NCBI GenBank assembly: GCA_038249605.1
Contig: JBBSDH010000019.1
Span: 1-31,274 of the forward strand
From: M3007 sp038249605
GTDB taxonomy: Bacteria; Bacteroidota; Bacteroidia; Chitinophagales; Saprospiraceae
Direction: 5' to 3'
Length of the DNA stretch: 31,274 nucleotides
The translations under genes were made by a program, and so were the position numbers. Below, one piece after another: positions 1 to 7,704 of the stretch; within the stretch, counting starts at the first letter, position 1; every line of letters starts with the position of its first letter. The notes below the pieces were generated by a model that had not been told where the DNA came from, did no database searches, and saw only the letters and a program-made list of their open reading frames with translations.

Positions 1-1
1 C

Positions 2-1306
2 GATGTGAGCATCCTGACGCCGCTTGCCGATTTCCTTTACAGTGCAGGCGATACCATCTTTTTCTCCGGCAGCGCCACCGATCCTGAGAGTGGACTTTTG
101 CCGCCAGACAACCTTACCTGGCGCATCGATTTGCACCACGACGTGCATACCCACCCGGGACTTTCACCAACACCCGGCATCGACAACGGCTTTTTTGTTT
201 TGCCTGTCGTGGGTGAAACCGATCCCAATGTTTGGTTGCGCATCCATCTTAGCGCTACCGACCCGGCAGGGCTCACACGCCACGTTCAGCGCGATCTTTT
301 CCCGTACAAAACCACCGTTCGCATACACACCGAACCACCCGGGTTGCCCGTGCGCCTCAACGGCAAAAACCTCACCGCCACTGCCGAAGCACAAAGCGTA
401 CGCGGATTAAGGCACCAGGTTGAGGTGGGCAGGTCATATTGGCAAAACAATACCCTGGTCGCATTCCAGGCATGGAAAGACGATGCCGGACAAACCATAC
501 AAACAAACGGAATTTTGCACACCTTGTTTGCCGACGACGATCTTACCGAACGCACGGCCCAATACACCGCCTACCCTGCCGGCGACGGTACGGGGTTGTA
601 TGCACGGTATGTAGCTTTGAAACCCGATGGCACCTTTGGTGTTACCTACCTTACACGCATCGATACCGTTGTGAATTTCGACTGGGCCCAAGGCAGTCCG
701 GACCCTCAAGTACCAGCCGACAATTACGGTGTTCGCTGGCAGGGCGCTTTGGAAGCGCCAGTTTCGGGCGAATATAACTTAGTGCTCAACACCGACGATG
801 GTTGCAGGTTGTGGATCAACGATTCGTTGTTGATTGATGCCTGGGAACCCAAAGCCGCCTCCGAAGAAATTGGCGTTGTTTACCTCGTAGCGGGTGTTCG
901 TTACCCGTTGGTGATTGAATATTTCGAAATGGGTGGTGGCGCTTCGGCGCAACTGTTGTGGAGCAGCGACGTGGTAGGCAAATCGGTCATTCCAAAATCG
1001 CAGTTGTACCCATACCTGCCCGAATACCAAAATGGCATCAAAACCAAACTAACGGCGCGCATCCAGCCCAATCCGGTGACCGGCAATACCTTGGGTTTGT
1101 ACCTCGACGCCAACCAGCAGGAAGATTTGCAAATCCGATTGGTGGACGCCCAAGGACGCCTTTTGCACAACTGGGTGAATGTGCCTTTGCAACTGCCCAA
1201 AACCATACTTGAACTTCCTGTAGGTGATTTGGCGCTGGGGCAGTACTGGCTGGAAGTAAGTGGTAAAAGTGCGGAGAGGAAGGTGATTGCTTTTGTGAAA
1301 ATGTAA
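2..1306 (+). CDS. Secreted PKD/PA14-domain protein, 3' part, T9SS type A sorting domain
   Basis: The frame is open to the left edge, so the start lies outside the window; the GTG at 5 is only an internal Val. The first ~115 residues (AGDTIFFSGSATDPE, then a segment ending near TTVRIHTEPPG) resemble the PKD-like region that follows glucose/sorbosone dehydrogenase-type propellers in Bacteroidota. Residues ~195-325 form a PA14-type domain (GLYARYV, TDDGCRLWIND, YPLVIEYFE, LLWSS), usually a glycan-binding module. The last ~80 residues (IQPNPVTGNTLGLYL to the end) look like a T9SS type A C-terminal sorting domain, so the protein is probably exported and surface-anchored or released. The N-terminal domain identity is inferred because it is off-window. 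It converges with the next gene. Confidence 0.82.
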   Translation, partial: DVSILTPLADFLYSAGDTIFFSGSATDPESGLLPPDNLTWRIDLHHDVHTHPGLSPTPGIDNGFFVLPVVGETDPNVWLRIHLSATDPAGLTRHVQRDLFPYKTTVRIHTEPPGLPVRLNGKNLTATAEAQSVRGLRHQVEVGRSYWQNNTLVAFQAWKDDAGQTIQTNGILHTLFADDDLTERTAQYTAYPAGDGTGLYARYVALKPDGTFGVTYLTRIDTVVNFDWAQGSPDPQVPADNYGVRWQGALEAPVSGEYNLVLNTDDGCRLWINDSLLIDAWEPKAASEEIGVVYLVAGVRYPLVIEYFEMGGGASAQLLWSSDVVGKSVIPKSQLYPYLPEYQNGIKTKLTARIQPNPVTGNTLGLYLDANQQEDLQIRLVDAQGRLLHNWVNVPLQLPKTILELPVGDLALGQYWLEVSGKSAERKVIAFVKM

Positions 1307-1309
1307 AAA

Positions 1310-1380
1310 AGCTGAAAGTTGAAAGTCCAAAGCTGAAAGTTGAACTACGACTTTCAGCTTTGGACTTTCAGCTTTCAGTT
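1310..1380. repeat. Imperfect 31-bp inverted repeat built from a GCTGAAAGT word
   Basis: The arms 1310-1340 and 1350-1380 match at 29 of 31 positions around a 9-nt loop. Each arm is itself made of the repeated word CTGAAAGT/TGAAAGTCC. It starts just after a stop codon and precedes a second hairpin, so it may be part of a bidirectional terminator or an intergenic repeat element. Confidence 0.8.
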
Positions 1381-1383
1381 AAC

Positions 1384-1426
1384 AAAAAGCGCCGCCCCGA
1401 AACATCGGAGCGGCGCTGCTATTTTT
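1384..1426. terminator. Bidirectional intrinsic terminator between convergent genes
   Basis: The stem 1388-1400 / 1405-1417 has 13 positions with one mismatch, is GC-rich and has an AACA loop. It has an A5 tract on the left (1384-1388) and T5 on the right (1422-1426), so it can work on both strands. It lies between the plus-strand PKD/PA14 gene and the minus-strand PKD gene. Confidence 0.85.
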
Positions 1427-1437
1427 ACACCGGTGAA

Positions 1438-4400
1438 TTAGTGCGCCACAACCAACCGTTTTGCATTCACAACCGTACCGTCCTTTATTAGTACTATTTG
1501 ATACAAACCAGCAGGCCATGAAGCAACGTCAAGTACAAACTCGCCCTTCGAATCGGGCAACAATTGTCTTTGAACGATTGCACCCTGGCTATTGACCATC
1601 AACAACTCAGACAGGTTTGAAGTTTTGTCGTTGCTTACTTCGTAACTGATAACCGTTGTTCCTGACGTAGGATTTGGCATCAAGGATAAGTTTGGCATCA
1701 CGTCGTGTATCCAAGCTCGTTCTCCCGTTCGTGGTAATTCCTCATCCACACAGATCATATCTGCACAGGATTGGCCGCAATTCGATTCGTAAACGAAATA
1801 AAAACAATTCAAGGCATTGTATTGCGACAAAAGCATCGTGTGTGTTAAAGTGTGCATGGCATCTGCTGGTGGCGTGCCGTAAAACGTTTGGGTTGCCAAA
1901 AGTGTAGGCGTCATGCCGCTAACGCTGTACAATGTTGCAGTATATTGCGTTATGTCGCATTCTGGTCCTGTGATGTAATGCGCAGGGAACGTCACTCCGA
2001 TGGTTACGGTTTGCGGAAATCCTCCGTTGCTTTTGACCTTAAATGTGTACATGCACCAAATTTCCTCCTCACAAGTATCCGGTCGCAATTGGAACTTTGC
2101 CGGACACAATTCACCGGTAACACGATCGCACAATTGAATTGTACCTTCCAAACCTGCATTGTATTTGTCTACATCGGTTACATGCAACGTTCCGTTGAGT
2201 ACAATGTAATTCGGAAATGGTGGCGCATTGAAATAGGTCGGCGGTCCATTGTATACCATGTACGCCCCATCAAAAACTGGGAGAGAATCACAGAATTCGT
2301 ATGCAGCCGGCAAATGCATTTGCATGTTAACCACGCCAATGATTTGTTCGTCAAAATCATCTCCTCCCATCAGGCACTGCAGCGGCGTTGGGGTAAGCAC
2401 ATCCACTTCCAAATCCGGACAGGTACTACATTCCAGAACATCCAAACAAAATGGGTCTGAAACTTCCGTACAAACGATAATACTATCTGGAGGGCCTAAT
2501 TGAGGACCATTGGGAAGATTTCTCGTAACGTACAGTACGATTTCTCCTTCCCATCCATCATTTAAGCACAAAGGCGAAACAACACCAGGTCCGCCGTTCA
2601 TTAGTAATTCATTTGGCAAAAGCACCCATCTCCATGCATCGTAACTTCCGGGAGGTGCCATAAGGCAAATCGTACTGTCAGCAAGCAATGTGTCGCATAA
2701 GGCGTAACACCCTGACAACAAATTCATATTGATGGCTTGCTTTGTTGTAACGATTCTGGAGGTTGTGCATCCATAACTGTTTGAATAATTCACTGCATAA
2801 TTGCCACCCTGATACGATTGGTATTGTGGTCCCGAACCTAAGTAATTGTAAGTTGTTGCAATATTCCAGTTCACAGACAGGTTGTTGGTTTCTGTTATGG
2901 TAACCAAAAATGGATCACATTGGTATTCAATGTCAAAACTAAGTGTTGGAGGCCCAGGATTAACCACCACATTTTCCATGATGTAGGAACAAATCACAGA
3001 GTCAATCATGGCATAAACCTTAATAAAATAGGTGGTTAGCGTATCAACAGTTGGGATAGAAACGGATTGTGAGGTACTGGGACACAAAATAAATTTACCG
3101 TTAATACCACCCAAAAAGGGAGATGTTTTGATAACTTCTTCCGGCTCAAACGGGCTGAAGGTACAGCCATGCAGGTCTGTTACAGTAACCTGGTATAAAC
3201 CCGTCGGAAGGTTGTAAATCATTTCTGTGGTTTGACCACCTGGACTCCACTCATAGTGCACAATGGAGTCCCCTGTGGTTTGTTCGAAGGCAAGCCACAA
3301 GTTTTGGTCACAGGAAGTATCCTGACGAATGATTTCTCCCCAAAGCATGTTTTCTAAGATAGTTATTGTATCACTCACTTCAATTACACACCCTTTGTCG
3401 GTTTTGCCAGTAAGTGTAATGATCTGTTGCCCTGGATAACCATACGATTTGGTGGGTGCTTCCAAAGAACTTCCCGTCAAATCACCGAAATCCCAATCAA
3501 ATTGGACAAAACTGTTTAGTGGTGCTGAAACCGCTTCCAATTCAATTATGGAACCTACACAAAAGCTGTCCTGTTCCAGGGCGATGTACAACGTAGGATA
3601 TTCCGGTATGTCAATTGTTATACACTGCGTGCAATGGTACGGAATGCCCACGGAATCGGCGCCTATGGTACTCGTATAAGGTGTGAGGCAAACTTTGACC
3701 GTAGATCCTGATGGAATTGCACAGGTTGTGTATCGGGCAAGTGTATCGGTAATCACCTGCTCCGGACCGTCGTCTACAGAAAAAATCCAATCCCGTTCGG
3801 TTATGACGGAACCCGGTACTTGTGCAGAGATGTCGTGCAAACTCAATGCATATGTGCCAGGGAGCGTGTCGCAACACGTTAACGACCATGTAAAATCAGG
3901 CACAAGTGGAATCTCTATGACTCTCATATCGCTGTACAAATCGGCGTCGGCCGTACACGTCAAACCGTCGATGTCGCGTACGATGGATACGCCGTAAAAG
4001 CCCAGGTAATCGTCAACATTTGTGCCATCGAGATTCAGCAGAAACGATGACACATTTCCCGGATTTGATGCAGGATAACTTGTAGGCACTGTCCAGGTGA
4101 AGGTTTCCGTGGTGGCGCCGGCATACGTTGTCGCAAACATAGTAATGGGTAGCGGATCTTCGCACAGGATGATGTTCGACGGTGAAATGACCGGATCGGG
4201 GTTTGGTACAACATTGACGACCAAAACATCTTCAAAAATTCCAGGGCATGAGGGTGAGCCAGTCATACGGACTTTAACGTAATGGGTACCTGGTTCGTTG
4301 AAAGTAAAGGTGGCCGTAGCTGTAGTGTCGGGCATAAGTATGCCATCAACCCACCAGGCATAAGCCTCACCGTTTTCCAGATTGGGCGTAAACGTATACG

Positions 4401-4986
4401 GCGCCCCGGCGCACAAACGGCAATCTGGACTACTGGGGCTAGGACATTCCAATTCTAAAGTTTCCTCTTGAATTGCAATTTCCAGAGTATCCCTTTGGAT
4501 CGCTCCGCAAACTGTTGACGTTAAGATTAGGAAAGCAGATGGAAATGGTGTTTCGTGCCACTGAACAATAATACTATCAGTGCCCAACCCATCAAGTATA
4601 CTTCCTACTCCGGGTAGAAAAATGCTCCAATAATAGGCGTCTGCAAAACTGGGTTCGGCCCAATAAAGCAATTCAGCATCGCTGCAAGGCATTGTATCTC
4701 CGAATAGTTGGATGTCTGGTGCCGTTATGGCCTCAATGTTGTTTACAACGAAGGGCTCTGAATTACAGCCTTCGAATACCCTGACAACTTTTAAACTATC
4801 TGGGTCAGACCAGGTAATCATTGTGCTTGGTCCCATAGATTGCATTGGGGGTACCGTTGTATGCCGTCCAATGAAGTAATCCCGAACCCGGTAATAGAGG
4901 ATTGCCTGTATAGGTGTACTTTTTACCAATGCAGACCTGTCTTGCACCAATAATTTCGGTAACGGGTTGAACAGCCTGTTTAACAT
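1438..4986 (-). CDS. C-terminal part of a frameshifted, PKD-rich T9SS-secreted protein
   Basis: This open frame is 1182 codons, but its first ~46 codons (above ~4847) only overlap the real N-terminal frame. The meaningful reading begins near STMITWSDPDS and continues the PKD/Ig-like repeats of the upstream frame (for example YEWSPGGQTTEMIYNLPTGLY and FDWDFGDLTGSS). The C-terminus (PNPTSGTTVISYEV, WPAGLYQIVL, VVNAKRLVVAH) is a T9SS type A sorting domain. With the 5' part it would make a single protein of about 1687 residues after removal of one base in the C5 run at 4847-4851. It is a probable surface or secreted adhesin-like structural protein with no catalytic motif seen. Whether it is a pseudogene, a sequencing error or recoded cannot be told from sequence alone. 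Confidence 0.8.
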   Translation of the reverse strand: MLNRLFNPLPKLLVQDRSALVKSTPIQAILYYRVRDYFIGRHTTVPPMQSMGPSTMITWSDPDSLKVVRVFEGCNSEPFVVNNIEAITAPDIQLFGDTMPCSDAELLYWAEPSFADAYYWSIFLPGVGSILDGLGTDSIIVQWHETPFPSAFLILTSTVCGAIQRDTLEIAIQEETLELECPSPSSPDCRLCAGAPYTFTPNLENGEAYAWWVDGILMPDTTATATFTFNEPGTHYVKVRMTGSPSCPGIFEDVLVVNVVPNPDPVISPSNIILCEDPLPITMFATTYAGATTETFTWTVPTSYPASNPGNVSSFLLNLDGTNVDDYLGFYGVSIVRDIDGLTCTADADLYSDMRVIEIPLVPDFTWSLTCCDTLPGTYALSLHDISAQVPGSVITERDWIFSVDDGPEQVITDTLARYTTCAIPSGSTVKVCLTPYTSTIGADSVGIPYHCTQCITIDIPEYPTLYIALEQDSFCVGSIIELEAVSAPLNSFVQFDWDFGDLTGSSLEAPTKSYGYPGQQIITLTGKTDKGCVIEVSDTITILENMLWGEIIRQDTSCDQNLWLAFEQTTGDSIVHYEWSPGGQTTEMIYNLPTGLYQVTVTDLHGCTFSPFEPEEVIKTSPFLGGINGKFILCPSTSQSVSIPTVDTLTTYFIKVYAMIDSVICSYIMENVVVNPGPPTLSFDIEYQCDPFLVTITETNNLSVNWNIATTYNYLGSGPQYQSYQGGNYAVNYSNSYGCTTSRIVTTKQAINMNLLSGCYALCDTLLADSTICLMAPPGSYDAWRWVLLPNELLMNGGPGVVSPLCLNDGWEGEIVLYVTRNLPNGPQLGPPDSIIVCTEVSDPFCLDVLECSTCPDLEVDVLTPTPLQCLMGGDDFDEQIIGVVNMQMHLPAAYEFCDSLPVFDGAYMVYNGPPTYFNAPPFPNYIVLNGTLHVTDVDKYNAGLEGTIQLCDRVTGELCPAKFQLRPDTCEEEIWCMYTFKVKSNGGFPQTVTIGVTFPAHYITGPECDITQYTATLYSVSGMTPTLLATQTFYGTPPADAMHTLTHTMLLSQYNALNCFYFVYESNCGQSCADMICVDEELPRTGERAWIHDVMPNLSLMPNPTSGTTVISYEVSNDKTSNLSELLMVNSQGAIVQRQLLPDSKGEFVLDVASWPAGLYQIVLIKDGTVVNAKRLVVAH

Positions 4987-6502
4987 TTACCGTTGCAATC
5001 AATTGATCACAGGTAAACATTGAACCTCCACCAAACATTATTTCTGCAGCGACATTAAATTGGCCACCATCACCAAATGCGCTAAATGGCAAAACAACAT
5101 TCGCATCATCGAATATTTCAACCGAAAAATTGGTTAGGTTAACCAAAGGTTGGCTTGTCGTACCACTGTTGGATTGAAAGCTGACTGTTCCCGAACTTCC
5201 CGGCATGAGTTGACGACTCCATACATAGGAAGAACCAGGCCAGTAGGGTACGCTATAAGGAATCGACCCCAGGTTGGGGTTGCAAATTTGTGTCGGACCT
5301 TGAATGGACGTTGCTTCGGGTATGACAGGCACTTCAACGGTTACTGGCAAAGGGCAAAGCATGGAATCGGAACAATCTGTTACCGTAAGTGTTACAGAAC
5401 CGTAACCCGATGGAGGTGGTATATCCCATATCACCTGAATACAATTGGATGTGGTATCACCTTGGACTGTCCCTCCGTTTACAAACCATGCATACCCGTC
5501 GCAAACATCCGTTGCGCAATACAATACAGGTTGGTCGCTTTCACACACAACCGATGGGCACTCGATGTTTGGACCGAATGCATCCGATACGTTTACTTCA
5601 ATGTTGTATGGCTCGGAAGTACACCCCATACAACTGCTTCCAACAAGGCTTACGGTATGTAACCCAGCCTGGTTGGAAGTATGGGAATAGGTTTGATTAA
5701 ACCCGCTACCCAAAAGTACACCCAATCGTCGGACCTCCCAAAACCACATGCCAAAGTTTAAATTATTGGGATCTGTAAAATCTCCGGTGAACAACAAATC
5801 CTCACCCTTGCATATGTTGATGAGGGTATCCGTGCCGTGTGTAAATTCTTCGAACGAAACATCAGGCAAATCGTAAATGTTGTAGGATATGCAGGTTTCA
5901 CCCATGCATCCAGCGTCGTTGGTTTCAACAAGGCACAGGGTAAACGAGCCGGCGCTGTCCATAATCACTTCCACCGATGCGCCCGAAAAATCGCCCGAAA
6001 AATGGGTGTTGCCATCAATCGACCAGGAATAAACGCCCCCGAACCCAACCGCTGAAAACACCGGCGTATGGTCGAGACAATAGCCTTCAAGTCTAAGTCC
6101 CTCGCGACCGTTTTGCGCACAAATACCCAGAGGTAAAAAGGAGGGTATTATTTGAGGTTGGGGGACAGCCTGAATCACAACTTCCAGCGTGCACAAACCG
6201 ACTGGCTGCGACAGGTTGTTGAAAATGGTAGCTACAATTTGAGCCTGTCCCGATAACTCCCAATGGGCTACTGCCATTTCGTTGCCATATGACATGATTA
6301 AAGCAAGCGGGATGGACCATTGAACGGTATACAATCCCGAAGTAGAAACATCGATGTGGTACTCAGAAAAAGCGCCAACACAAACCGTGTCGGGACCGGT
6401 GAGGGCACAGGAGGTCTGTCCGTTTGCGACATGCTGCACTAGGCAGAACAATGCAAACAGGGAAACAGCCCTCCGTAGGTACGGAAGGAAGAAAAACAAC
6501 AT
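4805..6502 (-). CDS. N-terminal part of the same frameshifted PKD-rich secreted protein
   Basis: It starts with a clear signal peptide (LLFFFLPYLRR-like n-region, then VSLFALFCLVQHVANG, cleavage near GQ at ~residue 29). Several Cys-containing PKD/Ig-like units follow (C-G-P-D-T-V-C-type openings, SYVWSRQL, YAWFVNGG). The frame ends at a TGA shortly after the domain opening QVCIGKKYTYTGNP, in the middle of a PKD unit. Dropping one C from the run at 4847-4851 gives NGTPMQSMGPSTMITWSDP and rejoins the downstream frame. The combined span 1438-6502 minus one base is exactly 1688 codons. The gene is divergent from the CHU_C gene, across a 191-bp gap. Confidence 0.8.
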   Translation of the reverse strand: MLFFFLPYLRRAVSLFALFCLVQHVANGQTSCALTGPDTVCVGAFSEYHIDVSTSGLYTVQWSIPLALIMSYGNEMAVAHWELSGQAQIVATIFNNLSQPVGLCTLEVVIQAVPQPQIIPSFLPLGICAQNGREGLRLEGYCLDHTPVFSAVGFGGVYSWSIDGNTHFSGDFSGASVEVIMDSAGSFTLCLVETNDAGCMGETCISYNIYDLPDVSFEEFTHGTDTLINICKGEDLLFTGDFTDPNNLNFGMWFWEVRRLGVLLGSGFNQTYSHTSNQAGLHTVSLVGSSCMGCTSEPYNIEVNVSDAFGPNIECPSVVCESDQPVLYCATDVCDGYAWFVNGGTVQGDTTSNCIQVIWDIPPPSGYGSVTLTVTDCSDSMLCPLPVTVEVPVIPEATSIQGPTQICNPNLGSIPYSVPYWPGSSYVWSRQLMPGSSGTVSFQSNSGTTSQPLVNLTNFSVEIFDDANVVLPFSAFGDGGQFNVAAEIMFGGGSMFTCDQLIATVNVKQAVQPVTEIIGARQVCIGKKYTYTGNPLLPGSGLLHWTAYNGTPNAIYGTKHNDYLV

Positions 6503-6643
6503 AACTATTGAGTAATGATGGTGAAGCGAAGGGCCTAAGTAAAAAACACGACCCTCTCCGCCCTAACAGCGGAGAAATGAAATCGGATTAGGGGATGATT
6601 TTTTTGTTGCGGCTTGGAATAAATGTTAAAAACAAATGATTGT

Positions 6644-6651
6644 CAAACATA
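6644..6651 (-). promoter_or_regulatory. Possible -7 element for the PKD gene
   Basis: The 191-bp divergent gap (6503-6693) contains, on the minus strand, an exact TATGTTTG (TAnnTTTG). No TTG lies at the usual 17-23 bp upstream; a TTTG is 13 bp away. This is a weak candidate. No convincing promoter was found for the plus-strand gene, only TATTTTCG at 6657-6664. A 7-bp hairpin also sits at 6555-6575. Confidence 0.25.
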
Positions 6652-6693
6652 ATGCATATTTTCGCAAAGGATAACATTTTTTGAAAAAATTGA

Positions 6694-7704
6694 ATGTTAA
6701 ATGTTTGTAACGTGAATTTTGTAATCCCGAAACACACGCTTTGTATTGTTTACCTGCTTTTGGTTTTGTGTGGCCGTTGTATCGCCCAAACGCCCTTTTG
6801 CGCCACCGGCAAAGAGGGCAACATCTGGTATTTTGGCGATTCGCTTGGGTTGGATTTCAACACCCTGCCACCGCAGGTGGTGACCGACGGGAAGATGTAT
6901 ACTTACGAAGCAAGCGCCACGGTAAGCGACGGCAACGGCGATCTACTTTTTTATTTTAACGGAGAATACGTGTGGAATCGTAACCACCAAATCATGCCTG
7001 GGGTAAATCCTGCAATCGGAGCGATTAAACTAAGCGGCTCAGAATCAGCTACCCAGGTCTTGGCGCTTCAACACCCCGGCAGTCCGAACCTTTATTATTT
7101 GTTTTACATGAATACGTTCGGTCAGGCCGTGACTGTTGCTCAGGATACGACACGAAGTATGTTTTACGCAGTTGTGGACATAAATGCCGACGGAGGGTTG
7201 GGCGATGTCATTTCCAAAAACAACCTTTTGTTTACCAAAACTACAGAAAAAGTCATTGCTGCACGACATTGCAACGGCATCGATTGGTGGATTGTTACCC
7301 TGGAGTCTGGTTCCAACAGGTTCCTAGTTTGGAAATTGGATCAAAACGGGCTTAATCTTACTCCTGATGTTTTTCAGACTGGAAGAGAAAGTTTGCCATT
7401 TGATGCGTATAAGGGAGGTGAGTTGCTTATAAGTAGTGATGCAGAGTATTTGTTAAAATGCCGATTCCCATGGCGAACATTCAACAATCCTACCTGGGAC
7501 GGCTACGTTGAACTCTTTCGTTTCGACAATGCTACAGGCGCCATCAGCGACCCTATTGTGGTTGTTGATGGAGTAAGAAGCATTTACTCTGCTGAATTCT
7601 CCCCAGATAACAAAAAACTATACTTCAACGCTTGGACCCCCGAGCGACAGCCTCTACCAGTACGACCTCTGTGTTTGGGACTCTATGGCCATACGCAACT
7701 CTAA
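6694..7704 (+). CDS. N-terminal propeller-like part of a frameshifted CHU_C secreted protein
   Basis: It starts with a long but plausible signal peptide (hydrophobic core near LCIVYLLLVLCG, cleavage at IAQ). A domain of about 300 residues follows, beginning GNIWYFGDSLGLDFN. It has the repeated strand pattern of the propeller-like N-terminal domains of large Bacteroidota gliding/CHU_C proteins (YEASATVSDGNGDLLFYFNG, YSAEFSPDNKKLYF). The in-frame sequence ends at NAWTP (~7641), then becomes out-of-frame residues and a stop. Removing one C from the C5 run at 7637-7641 gives WTPSDSLYQYDLCVWDSMA and joins the downstream frame. The joined gene 6694-10471 minus one base is exactly 1259 codons. Confidence 0.8.
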   Translation: MLNVCNVNFVIPKHTLCIVYLLLVLCGRCIAQTPFCATGKEGNIWYFGDSLGLDFNTLPPQVVTDGKMYTYEASATVSDGNGDLLFYFNGEYVWNRNHQIMPGVNPAIGAIKLSGSESATQVLALQHPGSPNLYYLFYMNTFGQAVTVAQDTTRSMFYAVVDINADGGLGDVISKNNLLFTKTTEKVIAARHCNGIDWWIVTLESGSNRFLVWKLDQNGLNLTPDVFQTGRESLPFDAYKGGELLISSDAEYLLKCRFPWRTFNNPTWDGYVELFRFDNATGAISDPIVVVDGVRSIYSAEFSPDNKKLYFNAWTPERQPLPVRPLCLGLYGHTQL

